Shown: positions 8,840 through 19,032 of the stretch, piece after piece | How the letters are laid out: each line of letters opens with the position of its first letter | Position numbering within the stretch: the stretch's first letter is position 1 | Source of the DNA: Bradyrhizobium sp. CSA207 | GTDB lineage: Bacteria > Pseudomonadota > Alphaproteobacteria > Rhizobiales > Xanthobacteraceae | Reading direction: 5' to 3' | Length of the DNA stretch: 64,000 nt | Assembly (NCBI RefSeq): GCF_029051685.1 | Contig: NZ_JAACFT010000008.1 | Location: 178,636-242,635 of the forward strand | Notes under the pieces: generated by a model | The model's input: only the letters and a program-made list of their open reading frames with translations | Databases searched by the model: none | What the model was told of the DNA's origin: nothing | Translations under genes and position numbers: made by a program

Positions 8840-8963
8840 CGTCGTCCCGGCGAAGGCCGGGACCCATAGCCACCGAAGTCTATTGATGAGGCGGGCTGTG
8901 GCCGCATCCCTTCATACCCACGAAGATTAGTGGTTATGGGTCCCGGCCTTCGCCGGGACGACG
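8840..8963. repeat. Long inverted repeat (29-bp perfect arms) between ureF and ureG
   Basis: The arm at 8840-8868 is the exact reverse complement of the arm at 8935-8963, with a 66-base loop between. Each arm is itself a small palindrome (CCCGGCGAAGGCCGGG). The arms carry the GTCGTCCCGGCGAAGGCCGG core common in intergenic repeats of Bradyrhizobium and other Rhizobiales. It sits inside the operon, so the transcript could fold into a strong hairpin that affects ureG expression or mRNA stability. Confidence 0.9.
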
Positions 8964-8981
8964 GAGTGAAGCGCATCGCGC

Positions 8982-9704
8982 TCATGACCGGAACAGCCGC
9001 GTATACTGCGTCTCGTGCCGCAGGCTGGCGAGATCGGCGCGAAACGTTGCGCTGCCGAGATCGTCCAACGACGCAACCAGCGCACGATTTGCGGTCGCGC
9101 CGACGGCAGCTTCCAACGTCACCAGAACGCGCTGGCTGTCGGTCTGACCGAGCGGAATGAGCCGGCTTGCCGCCGAGATCCAGTTCGAGACCAGCGCATG
9201 CAGGAAGGCGTGCAGCGTCGGGGCCAGCGGCACGCCATGCATCGCGGCGACCACGCCGACGGCGACGGGATAAATCAGCGGCGTGCTGCATACCGCGACC
9301 ATGGCATCCAGTCCGTCGGCATCCCAGGCCGCCCGCGTGATGTCGATGAAGGCGCGTCCCTGCGAGGTCGTCTCGAGTTGCCGCTCGCGTGACGGCACGA
9401 AGGCGGCAGCGAGCTCGGCGATATCGCGCAAGGAGGCCTCCTCGCCCGCATCCGCGGCCCGGTAGGCATGGACCAGAAACGTCGCGTCACAAAAGCCGGA
9501 GCCGTCGCCCAGCATCGTATCGAGCCAGTCGGCCAAAGAGGCGGTGTCGACGATGTCGCCCGCCTCGACCGCCCATTCGATGCCGCTCGAGTACGAGAAG
9601 CCGCCGACAGGGAACGCCGGCGACAGCCACGTCATCAGCCGGTACAGCGCCGCCGCCTCGCGCTCGGCGAGGCGGCCGGCGCCGGTCGGCTCATTTGTGG
9701 TCAT
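8982..9704 (-). CDS. ureF: Urease accessory protein UreF
   Basis: A 240-residue all-helical protein that bridges UreD and UreG and gates GTP hydrolysis during nickel insertion. The family opening [20 protein letters not shown], the [11 protein letters not shown] segment and the conserved QTDSQRVL near residue 190 are present. ATG 9704 (MTTNEP) is chosen, with ATG 9710 two codons upstream as an equal alternative; either overlaps the 3' end of ureE by 14-20 bases, which implies translational coupling. A longer reading upstream is just ureE's histidine-rich DNA in another frame. Confidence 0.95.
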   Translation of the reverse strand: MTTNEPTGAGRLAEREAAALYRLMTWLSPAFPVGGFSYSSGIEWAVEAGDIVDTASLADWLDTMLGDGSGFCDATFLVHAYRAADAGEEASLRDIAELAAAFVPSRERQLETTSQGRAFIDITRAAWDADGLDAMVAVCSTPLIYPVAVGVVAAMHGVPLAPTLHAFLHALVSNWISAASRLIPLGQTDSQRVLVTLEAAVGATANRALVASLDDLGSATFRADLASLRHETQYTRLFRS

Positions 9705-10290
9705 GAACATGGCTATCGCCGTGGTGATGGTCGGGGTGGTCGCAATGCTCGTCGTGGTGATGATGATCGTGCCCATGGTCATGCCCGGCATGATCGTGAT
9801 CGTGGCGGTCATGGCCGTGATCGTGATGGGCGTGGTCGTCGTGGCCGTGCGCGTGACCGGCATCGGCGTAGGCACCGCCTTCGGGATCGAACGGAGCCTC
9901 GATCTCGATGACACGGGCGCCGAGCCCCTTCACCATGGCCTCGATGACATGATCGCGGCGGATGCGCAGGCCCTTGGCCATGATCTGGGTCGGCAAATGG
10001 CGATTGCCGAGATGCCAGCCGACGCGGATGAGGTGGTGCGGATCGTGGCCGCGGATCTCGAGCAGCGGCTCCGGGGCGGCAACCACTTCGACCAGCCGCC
10101 CATCCTCCAGCACCAGCGCATCGCCACCCCGCAGCGCGACGGCGTTTTCCAGGTCGAGCAAAAACTCAAGGCCGCGGGTGCCCGTCATCGCCATGCGGCG
10201 GCGGTGCCGATCGTCAAAATCGAGCACGACGGTATCCGCCGGCGCTTCCGCAAAGCGGTGCTGTCCCTTGACCTGTGTCGCCCGGATCAT
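9691..10290 (-). CDS. ureE: Urease nickel chaperone UreE with long histidine-rich tail
   Basis: A 199-residue homodimeric nickel carrier that feeds the UreG/UreF/UreD complex. The N-terminal peptide-binding domain ([20 protein letters not shown]) and the C-terminal metal domain ([14 protein letters not shown], containing the conserved interface histidine) are typical. After about residue 143 the tail is almost pure His, Asp and Gly with 26 histidines in about 55 residues, far longer than the His tail of Klebsiella UreE. Such tails bind several extra nickel ions, so storage is likely. It is followed directly by ureF with overlapping ends. Confidence 0.96.
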   Translation of the reverse strand: MIRATQVKGQHRFAEAPADTVVLDFDDRHRRRMAMTGTRGLEFLLDLENAVALRGGDALVLEDGRLVEVVAAPEPLLEIRGHDPHHLIRVGWHLGNRHLPTQIMAKGLRIRRDHVIEAMVKGLGARVIEIEAPFDPEGGAYADAGHAHGHDDHAHHDHGHDRHDHDHAGHDHGHDHHHHDEHCDHPDHHHGDSHVHDHK

Positions 10291-10302
10291 GCTTTTACCC
10301 TG

Positions 10303-10602
10303 TTACCGTGTCTCGACCTTCTCGGGCGTGATGTATTCGATCTTCGGCGGTGCCGTGAAGCATTTCACCGCCACGCGGCCGAACGTCTTCATGTGCTCGG
10401 CAGCGCGATGCGGCCCTAGCGCCTCCATGTTTTCCCACTGCTCGACGAACACCATCTTGGCCGGATCAGTGACGCTCTCGTGCAAATCATAGGCGATATT
10501 GCCTGGTTCTTTCCGAGTCTCCTTGATGCAGGCGGTGGCGGCTGCAATGAATTCGGCGCGCGTCTCGGGCTTGATGGTCAAAGTGGCAACGACATAGATC
10601 AC
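10303..10602 (-). CDS. ABM-domain protein, putative quinol monooxygenase-like
   Basis: A 99-residue protein of the antibiotic-biosynthesis-monooxygenase fold (dimeric alpha-beta barrel, YgiN-like). Visible signature: VVATLTIKPETRAEFIAAAT at the start, RKEPGNIAYDLHES in the middle, and FVEQWENMEALGPHRAAEHM toward the end. Relatives act without cofactors on quinols or similar aromatics, or have no known activity. It lies between ureC and ureE with 12 bases to ureE on the same strand, so it should be co-transcribed with urease genes although no urease function is known for the family. Confidence 0.88.
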   Translation of the reverse strand: MIYVVATLTIKPETRAEFIAAATACIKETRKEPGNIAYDLHESVTDPAKMVFVEQWENMEALGPHRAAEHMKTFGRVAVKCFTAPPKIEYITPEKVETR

Positions 10603-10731
10603 GAGAAATCCTCCCGGCTTTTCTTCTGAGGTAAGATACCGGGCGGGACATTAGACCAGGCGGGATCGAACGCAAAACCGTAAAATCGGCCCCTGGAGCC
10701 ACGGCCGGGGACATGCGTTGAGGCGCTATTC

Positions 10732-12447
<1,716 letters not shown>

Positions 12448-12484
12448 CACAAGCCCCGTTTGCGGTTGAATGTTGGATTGGTGC

Positions 12485-13024
12485 TCACAGCGAAGCCCTT
12501 GCTGTGAGCACCGTGGTATCGAATGTCGTGTCGAGCCATGGGTTGCCGCCGCGGCAACCGGCGACGACCTGCTCGGCCCAATCGGCATAATCGGCGAGAT
12601 CGTCGCGCTCCTCGGCGGTCGGATCGGAATGAATGCGCGCGCCGATATTGCTGATCTTGTCGGCGATCTTGATCAGCTTTGCCCCGGTCGACTTCTTTGG
12701 CGCATCGATCACCTGCCGGCGCCGGCGCTCTGGCTTCGGCAGGCTCACATCGTCCGTGCACTCGGCGACGAGCGACGCGACACGCTCGGAGAATTTCTGC
12801 GCGAGCTCTTCGCGCGTGGTGTCGGTGTCTTCGATCGAATCGTGCAACCAGCCGGCCGCGACCAGCTCGGCATCGGTACCATCGGTCGCGGTTGCGAGCA
12901 GGTTCGCCACCTCGGCGAGATGGTTGATGTAGGGCTCCTTGCCGCGCCCCTTGCGCGACATGCCGTTGTGACGGTGCGCGGCGAGTTCGGCAGCTTCAGA
13001 GATGAGGCGGACGGGTGAGAGCAT
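12485..13024 (-). CDS. HD-domain phosphohydrolase inside the urease operon
   Basis: A 179-residue stand-alone HD-superfamily hydrolase. The metal-binding pattern is complete: [19 protein letters not shown] gives the first histidines, [11 protein letters not shown] the HD doublet, and [12 protein letters not shown] the distal aspartate. This arrangement is that of small RelA/SpoT-type HD proteins (MESH1-like), which can hydrolyse ppGpp or other phosphorylated nucleotides; the substrate here is unproven. It sits 57 bases after ureB and 37 before ureC on the same strand, splitting structural genes that are normally contiguous. Codon use looks like its neighbours. Confidence 0.85.
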   Translation of the reverse strand: MLSPVRLISEAAELAAHRHNGMSRKGRGKEPYINHLAEVANLLATATDGTDAELVAAGWLHDSIEDTDTTREELAQKFSERVASLVAECTDDVSLPKPERRRRQVIDAPKKSTGAKLIKIADKISNIGARIHSDPTAEERDDLADYADWAEQVVAGCRGGNPWLDTTFDTTVLTARASL

Positions 13025-13081
13025 CGCAAAGACCTCCGTTTTCGTCTCAACCGTGCCGTGCCGCGCTCGTTCCTGTGGAGA

Positions 13082-13387
13082 TCACAGCTTCCCCATCACG
13101 TCGCCGCGAAAGCCGTAGATGGTCTTCTTGCCGGCCACGGCGACGAGCTGGACGTCGCGGGTCTGGCCGGGTTCGAAGCGGACGGCGGTGCCGGCGGCGA
13201 TATCGAGGCGCATGCCGCGGGATTTTTTGCGGTCGAACTTCAGGGCTGGGTTGGTCTCGAAGAAATGGTAGTGCGAGCCGACCTGGATCGGTCGGTCGCC
13301 GGTGTTGGCGACCGTCAGCGTCACGGTCTTGCGGCCGGCATTGAGCTCGATCTCGCCGTCCTGGATGAAGAGTTCGCCGGGAATCAT
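13082..13387 (-). CDS. ureB: Urease beta subunit
   Basis: A 101-residue structural subunit of the three-subunit bacterial urease. It has the canonical start [19 protein letters not shown], the [20 protein letters not shown] core and [18 protein letters not shown], ending at FRGDVMGKL. Length is normal. Nine bases separate it from ureA upstream; the following gene is the HD hydrolase rather than ureC. Confidence 0.97.
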   Translation of the reverse strand: MIPGELFIQDGEIELNAGRKTVTLTVANTGDRPIQVGSHYHFFETNPALKFDRKKSRGMRLDIAAGTAVRFEPGQTRDVQLVAVAGKKTIYGFRGDVMGKL

Positions 13388-13396
13388 GTTTTGCTC

Positions 13397-13699
13397 CTAC
13401 CTGATCGGCTCGTGCACGGTGACGAGCTTGGTCCCGTCCGGAAACGTTGCTTCGACCTGGATGTCGTGGATCATTTCGGGAATGCCCGGCATCACCTGGT
13501 CGCGGGTGAGCACCTGCGCGCCGGCCTGCATCAGTTCGGCGACGGTGCGGCCGTCGCGCGCACCTTCGAGAATGAAATCGGAGATGATCGCGATCGCCTC
13601 GGGATGGTTGAGCTTCACGCCGCGATCGAGCCTGCGGCGCGCTACGATCGCCGCCATCGAGATCAGAAGCTTGTCCTTTTCGCGGGGAGACAGGTTCAT
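13397..13699 (-). CDS. ureA: Urease gamma subunit
   Basis: A 100-residue structural subunit with the family opening [20 protein letters not shown], the [20 protein letters not shown] core, and the [11 protein letters not shown] and [17 protein letters not shown] end. Length and order (ureD-ureA-ureB) are those of alphaproteobacterial urease operons. Confidence 0.97.
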   Translation of the reverse strand: MNLSPREKDKLLISMAAIVARRRLDRGVKLNHPEAIAIISDFILEGARDGRTVAELMQAGAQVLTRDQVMPGIPEMIHDIQVEATFPDGTKLVTVHEPIR

Positions 13700-13739
13700 G
13701 CGAAATCTCTTCCGTTCAACACATCAATTCAGCCAGCCG

Positions 13740-14585
13740 TCAATTCAGCCAGAGCCGCGGCAGGACCGCGCCGCTGCGCGCCAGCACGGCCATCATGTCG
13801 GCTCGCAACGCGGCTGCATCTTGGGCACAGAACCGCGCCATTGCAAATCCATTCCAGGCGGATATCCCGACCTCGCCGGCAAAGGATTCCGAGGCCTCGC
13901 GGATTCGTTCGACCAGCGCCTCGTCGCCGGGAACGATCAGCGTCGTGCCGATCGCCGCGCCGCCCTTGGCCACCGCCGATCGTGCGAGCTTTGCGCCGAT
14001 ATTGCCGTCGAGCCGGACGGTCTCGGCGAAGACGAGCTTACCGCCACGGCGCAACCGCCAGCGATCGACGAACTCGCCCTGCTCCATCCGCTCGCCCATG
14101 GCGGTGCGCCCGAACACCACGATCTCGCACAGCAGGAGCGAGGCGGCCGCGTCGAGGTCGATGTCGAAGCGGCGTCGTACGCGGGCCCGGTCGAACAGAA
14201 TCGTCTCCTGCGGCAGCCAGGACAGATGCGCGCCGGCGCCGACCTTCAATGCGATACTGAGCTGCGCCGCCGGGCCCGGCGCGCGATAGACCTTTTCCGC
14301 AGCCGCCGTGGTCAGGGTCAGGCGCGCTGCGTCGGCCGCTGCGATCTCTACGTCGAAGCGATCACCACCGGCGACGCCCCCGGCCGTGTTGACGAACATG
14401 CCGGACAGTCCTTCATCTTCCGGCGAGGGAAAGCGCACGCGCAGCGAGCCCGATTCATGCACGACGCCGCGTCGCGTTATGCCGTGGCGCGCGTGCACGT
14501 CGAACCGCACCGCGCCGCGGGCACGATTCGCCTCGAATACCGAAGTCTCGAAGTCAGATAAATTGGCTGATAGTTCGCTGCGCAT
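13740..14585 (-). CDS. ureD: Urease accessory protein UreD
   Basis: A 281-residue scaffold that binds apo-urease and forms the nickel tunnel with UreF and UreG. Recognisable family segments are LRVRFPSPEDEGLSGMFVNT, AGGVAGGDRF, the LTTAAAEKVYRAPG block and SWLPQETILFDRARVRRRF. The C-terminal third is more variable, as in the family. It heads the urease genes and follows urtE by 50 bases, so the transporter and enzyme genes form one transcription unit. Confidence 0.95.
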   Translation of the reverse strand: MRSELSANLSDFETSVFEANRARGAVRFDVHARHGITRRGVVHESGSLRVRFPSPEDEGLSGMFVNTAGGVAGGDRFDVEIAAADAARLTLTTAAAEKVYRAPGPAAQLSIALKVGAGAHLSWLPQETILFDRARVRRRFDIDLDAAASLLLCEIVVFGRTAMGERMEQGEFVDRWRLRRGGKLVFAETVRLDGNIGAKLARSAVAKGGAAIGTTLIVPGDEALVERIREASESFAGEVGISAWNGFAMARFCAQDAAALRADMMAVLARSGAVLPRLWLN

Positions 14586-14635
14586 CCGCCTCCCCAGCCG
14601 GTCGCGGCAGGATGTCTGGCCTACGGTTTCCTGGC

Positions 14636-15331
14636 TTACAGCGCCATTTGGCGACTGATCTCGCCCGCGTCGAGATTGGTGCGGTCGCAGGTGAATTTCA
14701 CCGCGCCACGATCCATCACCGCGAAACTGTCGCCGAGTTCGCAGGCAAAGTCGAGATATTGTTCGACCAGCACGATGGCGATGCTGCCGAGGTTGCGCAA
14801 GTAGGAGATCGCGCGGCCGATATCCTTGATGATCGAGGGCTGGATGCCCTCGGTCGGCTCGTCGAGCAGGAGCAGCTTCGGCCGCATCACCAGTGCGCGC
14901 CCGATCGCGAGCTGCTGCTGCTGGCCGCCGGAGAGGTCGCCGCCGCGTCGGCCGAGCATGGATTGCAGCACCGGGAATAGCGAGAACACATCGTCGGGGA
15001 TATGCTTGTCCTGGCGCTTGAGCGGACCGAAGCCGGTCTTGAGGTTCTCCTCGACCGTCAGCAGTGGAAAAATCTCGCGGCCCTGCGGCACGAAACCGAT
15101 GCCCTTGCGGGCCCGCTCATAGGGCTTGAGCGAGGTGATGTCGTCACCGTCGAACACGATCGCGCCCGACGAGACCGGATACTGACCGACCATGGCGCGC
15201 AAGAGTGAGGTCTTGCCCACCCCGTTGCGTCCGAGCACGCACGTGACCTTGCCGGGCTCGGCCGCGATCGAGACGCCGCGCAGCGCCTGTGCCGCGCCGT
15301 AGAACAGGTTGATGTCCTTGACCTCAAGCAT
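14636..15331 (-). CDS. urtE: Urea ABC transporter ATP-binding protein UrtE
   Basis: A 231-residue LivF-type ATPase of the urea importer. Walker A is GRNGVGKTSLLRAMVG, the signature is LSGGQQQQLAIGRAL and Walker B is LLLLDEPTEGIQPS. The N-terminal LEVKDINLFYGAAQALRGVS and the GRNGVGKTS version of Walker A are characteristic of UrtE rather than LivF. Three bases separate it from urtD; both ATPases sit on the cytosolic face of UrtB/UrtC. Confidence 0.95.
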   Translation of the reverse strand: MLEVKDINLFYGAAQALRGVSIAAEPGKVTCVLGRNGVGKTSLLRAMVGQYPVSSGAIVFDGDDITSLKPYERARKGIGFVPQGREIFPLLTVEENLKTGFGPLKRQDKHIPDDVFSLFPVLQSMLGRRGGDLSGGQQQQLAIGRALVMRPKLLLLDEPTEGIQPSIIKDIGRAISYLRNLGSIAIVLVEQYLDFACELGDSFAVMDRGAVKFTCDRTNLDAGEISRQMAL

Positions 15332-15334
15332 CGC

Positions 15335-16096
15335 TCAGCGCCCCAAATATACTTCGATGACCCGCTCGTTCGACGAGACCTGATCGATGGTGCCCTCGGC
15401 GAGCACGGAGCCTTCGTGCAGGCAGGTGACCTTGACGCCGAGCTCGCGCACGAACGTCATGTCGTGCTCCACGACCATCACGGTGTGGGTCTTGTTGATT
15501 TCCTTGAGCAGCTCGGCGGTGAGATGGGTCTCAACGTCAGTCATGCCGGCGACGGGCTCGTCGACCAGAAGAAGCTTCGGATCCTGCGCCAGCAGCATGC
15601 CGATCTCGAGCCATTGCTTCTGGCCGTGGCTGAGGCTGCCGGCGAGGCGGCCTCGCGCCTCGGTAAGACGGATCGTCTCCAGAACCTTGTCAATGCGCTC
15701 CGATTCCGCCTTGCTGCCGCGCCAGAACAGCGTGCCCTTGACGCTATGATCGACATTGAGCGCGAGCAGCAGATTGTCCTGCACGGTCTGGCTCTCGAAC
15801 ACGGTCGGCTTCTGGAATTTGCGGCCGATGCCAAGCTCGGCGATGCGGGTCTCGTCCAGCCGCGTCAGGTCGGTGACGCCGTCGAACAACACCGTGCCCT
15901 CGTCGGGCTTGGTCTTGCCGGTGATGATGTCCATCATCGTAGTCTTGCCGGCGCCGTTGGGGCCGATGATGGCGCGCATCTCGCCGGGCTCGAGCGTCAG
16001 CGAGAGGTTGTTGATGGCGTGGAAGCCGTCGAACGAGACGTGCACGCCGTCGAGATAGAGCATCGCGGAGGTCGCGCGGGTGTCCATGACGTTCAT
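15335..16096 (-). CDS. urtD: Urea ABC transporter ATP-binding protein UrtD
   Basis: A 253-residue LivG-type ATPase. Walker A GPNGAGKTTMMDIITGKT, signature SLSHGQKQWLEIGMLLAQD and Walker B LLLVDEPVAGMTDVET are clear. The SHGQKQ signature and the IITGKTKPDEG stretch are typical of UrtD. It lies 5 bases downstream of urtC and 3 bases upstream of urtE. Confidence 0.95.
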   Translation of the reverse strand: MNVMDTRATSAMLYLDGVHVSFDGFHAINNLSLTLEPGEMRAIIGPNGAGKTTMMDIITGKTKPDEGTVLFDGVTDLTRLDETRIAELGIGRKFQKPTVFESQTVQDNLLLALNVDHSVKGTLFWRGSKAESERIDKVLETIRLTEARGRLAGSLSHGQKQWLEIGMLLAQDPKLLLVDEPVAGMTDVETHLTAELLKEINKTHTVMVVEHDMTFVRELGVKVTCLHEGSVLAEGTIDQVSSNERVIEVYLGR

Positions 16097-16101
16097 TGCG
16101 C

Positions 16102-17271
16102 CTACTCCGCCATCTTCGGTTCGGTGACGCCGTCCTCGGCTGCGGCGCTCCTGGCGGCCTCGGCCGGGCGTCTTTCACTCGACGATTCCCGCCAGGCGTT
16201 GAAGGTGCCGACGATTCCCTTGGGCAGCAGCAGCGTCACCAGGATGAACATGGCACCCAGCATGAACAGCCAGTACGGCGCGAGCATGCCGGAGGTGAAG
16301 AACGTCTTGGCGTAGTTGACGACGACGGCGCCCAGCGCGGCGCCGACCAGCGTGCCGCGGCCGCCGACCGCGACCCAGATCACCGCCTCGATCGAATTGC
16401 CCGGCGCGAATTCGGATGGATTGATGATGCCGACCTGCGGCACGTAGAGCGCGCCGGCGACGCCGGCCATGCAGGCCGACACCGTGAACACGAACAGCTT
16501 GTAGGATTCGACGCGGTAACCGAGGAAGCGCGTGCGCGATTCCGCGTCACGCACCGCGATCAGCACCTTGCCGAGCTTGGAGGAGACGATCGCGCGGCAG
16601 ATCAGGAAGGCGGCGATCAGCGCCAGGCAGCTGAGTGCGAACAGCGCGGCGCGGGTGCCCTCCGCCTGGACATTGAAGCCCAGAATGTCCTTGAAATCGG
16701 TCAGGCCGTTGTTGCCGCCGAAGCCGAAATCGTTGCGGAAGAACGCGAGCAACAACGCATAGGTCATCGCCTGGGTGATGATCGACAAATAGACGCCGGT
16801 GACGCGTGAGCGGAAGGCGAGCCAGCCGAAGCAGAACGCGAGCAGGCCCGGCACGACCAGCACCATCAGCGCCGCGAACCAAAACATGTCGAAGCCGTAC
16901 CAGTACCAGGGCAGCTTCGAGTAGTTCAGGAACACCATGAAGTCGGGCAGGACCGGATTGCCGTAGACGCCGCGGGTGCCGATCTGCCGCATCAGGTACA
17001 TGCCCATCGCGTAGCCGCCGAGCGCGAAGAAGGCGCCGTGGCCGAGCGAAAGGATGCCGCAATAGCCCCAGATCAGGTCGATCGAGAGCGCGAGGATGGC
17101 GTAGCAGACGTATTTGCCCCAGAGCGCGACGAGATAGGTCGGCACTTGCAGGAACGAGCCGGCAGGCAGCAGCAGGTTGGAAAGCGGGATCAACACCCCC
17201 AACGCGGCCACGACCAGCAGAAAGATGGTTGCGCTGCGGTCCAACGATCGCGTCAGCATATGCGGCGTCAT
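16102..17271 (-). CDS. urtC: Urea ABC transporter permease UrtC
   Basis: A 389-residue LivM-type permease with about nine membrane helices. The loop LNYSKLPWYWYGFDMFW and LSIDLIWGYCGILSLGHGAF, with the membrane motif AVGGRGTLVGAALGAVVVNY near the end, mark UrtC. The start overlaps the urtB stop by four bases, indicating coupled translation. The hydrophilic C-terminal tail (about 30 residues, rich in Ala, Arg and Glu) is longer than in many homologues. Confidence 0.95.
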   Translation of the reverse strand: MTPHMLTRSLDRSATIFLLVVAALGVLIPLSNLLLPAGSFLQVPTYLVALWGKYVCYAILALSIDLIWGYCGILSLGHGAFFALGGYAMGMYLMRQIGTRGVYGNPVLPDFMVFLNYSKLPWYWYGFDMFWFAALMVLVVPGLLAFCFGWLAFRSRVTGVYLSIITQAMTYALLLAFFRNDFGFGGNNGLTDFKDILGFNVQAEGTRAALFALSCLALIAAFLICRAIVSSKLGKVLIAVRDAESRTRFLGYRVESYKLFVFTVSACMAGVAGALYVPQVGIINPSEFAPGNSIEAVIWVAVGGRGTLVGAALGAVVVNYAKTFFTSGMLAPYWLFMLGAMFILVTLLLPKGIVGTFNAWRESSSERRPAEAARSAAAEDGVTEPKMAE

Positions 17272-18878
17272 GCTTCCACCGCCCGCCCCTTGAGCGCGAA
17301 CAGGCCGCGCGGGCGCTTTTGAATGAACAGGATGATCAGAACCAGGATGGCGATCTTGCCGAGCACGGCGCCGGCGACCGGCTCCAGGAACTTGTTGGCG
17401 ATGCCGAGCGTGAAGGCGCCGACCAGCGTGCCCCAGAGATTGCCGACGCCGCCGAACACCACGACCATGAAACTGTCGATGATGTAGCTCTGGCCGAGAT
17501 TGGGGCTGACATTGTCGATCTGCGACAGCGCCACGCCGGCGATGCCGGCAATGCCGGAGCCGAGGCCAAAAGTCAGGGCGTCGACGCGCGAGGTGGCGAT
17601 GCCCATCGAGGCCGCCATGCGGCGGTTCTGCGTCACCGCGCGCATCTCGAGGCCAAGCGCGGTATAGCGCAGCATCGCGAGCAGGATCGCGAACACCGCG
17701 AGCGTGAAGCAGAGGATCCAGAGCCGGTTATAGGTGATGGTGATCTGGCCGAGCTCGAAGGCGCCGCTCATCCAGGAGGGATTGCCGACCTCGCGGTTGG
17801 TCGGACCAAACATGGTGCGCACGGCCTGTTGCAACACCAGCGACAGGCCCCAGGTCGCAAGCAGCGTCTCCAGCGGACGGCCATAGAGAAAACGGATGAT
17901 GCTGCGCTCGATCACGACGCCGAGGGCGCCGGCGACGAGGAAGGCGAGCGGCACGGCGATCAGCAGCGAATAGTCGAACAGGCCGGGATAACGGGTGCGG
18001 ATCACCTCCTGCACCACGAAGGTGGTGTAGGCCCCGATCATCACCATCTCGCCATGCGCCATGTTGATGACGCCCATCACGCCGAAGGTGATGGCAAGGC
18101 CGATCGCCGCGAGCAGCAGCACGGAGCCGAGCGAGAGGCCGTACCAGGCATTCTGCACCATGGACCAGACCGCCAGCGAGCTCTGGATCGAGCCGATTGC
18201 GCTCGCGGCGGCTTTCGTCACCGAGGCGGGCTGATCGCTGCCGATGCCGGTGAGCAGAGCGAGCGCTTCCTGGTCGCCGCGCGCCTTGATGGTGGCGACC
18301 GCCTCGAGCTTCTGCACTTCGGTGGCGTCGGACTTGTACAGCAGGATGGCGGCACGCGCGTCGCCCAGCGTGGCCTTGACAGATCTGTTGGTTTCCTTGG
18401 CGAGCGCGCCTTCGACCGCGTCGAGCGCGGTCTCCTCATGCGACTTGAAGACCGATTGTGCGGCCTGCAGGCGCATTCCGAGGTCCGGCGACATCAGCGT
18501 CAGACCACCGATCGCGGCGTCGACGCTGCGGCGCAGACGATTGTTGAGACGGACCGCGCTCGCACTGTCGGGAACGCTGGCCACCGGCTGGCCAGTCGCG
18601 GCATCGATCGACTTGCCGTCGGCGCCGGTGACGTAAACCTTCTTGCTGTCCGGATCGGCCATCAGGCGGCCGTCCTGGAGCGCACTGATAATGGGGTAGG
18701 CCAACGGATTGCCGCTGCTCGCGACCGCGCCGATCGCCTCTTCCGTGTCGGAGAAATCGTCGTTGGCGAATTTGGAAACCGCATCCTCGAACGGACCGGC
18801 GAAGGCCGGCAGCGCGAACACGATCAGGAACAACGAAAGCGCAAGCGAACAGAGACGGGCGGACAAATTGGCTGGCAC
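17268..18878 (-). CDS. urtB: Urea ABC transporter permease UrtB with periplasmic N-terminal domain
   Basis: A 536-residue protein. Residues 1-27 are a signal sequence, about 30-240 form a soluble helical domain, probably periplasmic (KFANDDFSDTEEAIGAVASS and repeated alanine-rich helices), and the rest is a LivH-type permease with GVMGVINMAHGEMVMIGAYT and the VVFGGVGNLWGTLVGAF motif. The long N-terminal domain is a known feature of UrtB and distinguishes it from LivH. Between it and urtA lie a strong hairpin and a tandem repeat. Confidence 0.95.
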   Translation of the reverse strand: MPANLSARLCSLALSLFLIVFALPAFAGPFEDAVSKFANDDFSDTEEAIGAVASSGNPLAYPIISALQDGRLMADPDSKKVYVTGADGKSIDAATGQPVASVPDSASAVRLNNRLRRSVDAAIGGLTLMSPDLGMRLQAAQSVFKSHEETALDAVEGALAKETNRSVKATLGDARAAILLYKSDATEVQKLEAVATIKARGDQEALALLTGIGSDQPASVTKAAASAIGSIQSSLAVWSMVQNAWYGLSLGSVLLLAAIGLAITFGVMGVINMAHGEMVMIGAYTTFVVQEVIRTRYPGLFDYSLLIAVPLAFLVAGALGVVIERSIIRFLYGRPLETLLATWGLSLVLQQAVRTMFGPTNREVGNPSWMSGAFELGQITITYNRLWILCFTLAVFAILLAMLRYTALGLEMRAVTQNRRMAASMGIATSRVDALTFGLGSGIAGIAGVALSQIDNVSPNLGQSYIIDSFMVVVFGGVGNLWGTLVGAFTLGIANKFLEPVAGAVLGKIAILVLIILFIQKRPRGLFALKGRAVEA

Positions 18879-18904
18879 TGTGAATGACCCCGGCAGAAAT
18901 ATGT

Positions 18905-18934
18905 GGAGAAGGCGGCGGGATCGCCGCCTTCTCC
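18905..18934 (-). terminator. Strong hairpin between urtA and urtB (attenuator or stabiliser)
   Basis: GGAGAAGGCGGCG is paired with CGCCGCCTTCTCC across a four-base loop: a perfect 13-bp stem, with no following run of U on the minus strand. Its place just after the gene for the periplasmic binding protein suggests partial termination or 3' protection of urtA mRNA, giving more UrtA than permease. That role is inferred by analogy with malE-malF and similar operons. Confidence 0.65.
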
Positions 18935-18957
18935 GGTGGTGCAGTTGGCCGTCAGGC

Positions 18958-19032
18958 TTCGATCGGGAGTTCTTGGATCGGGAGCCCCTGGATCAGGAGC
19001 CCTTCGATCGGGAGTCCTTGGATCAAGAACCC
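18958..19032. repeat. Tandem repeat of a 15-bp unit, five copies, spanning the urtA stop
   Basis: Five consecutive 15-base units related to TTGGATCGGGAGCCC run from 18958 to 19032. The unit at 19018-19032 contains the urtA stop codon (19023-19025). A second in-frame TGA is in the middle unit; the others read CGA at that place. The unit length keeps frame, so slippage or a single transition could extend UrtA by multiples of five residues. Confidence 0.85.

Noticed and set aside
7966..8886. Plus-strand open frame overlapping ureG
   Set aside because: Most of it is antisense to ureG; only the first 230 bases are free and they show no protein family.
9704..9914. N-terminal extension of UreF by about 70 residues
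   Set aside because: The extra part is the histidine-coding DNA of ureE read in another frame (Met/Thr/Ile-rich), and UreF homology starts only at the internal ATG.
18958..19032. Possible CRISPR array at the urtA end
   Set aside because: The units are contiguous 15-mers without spacers, and no cas genes are present.
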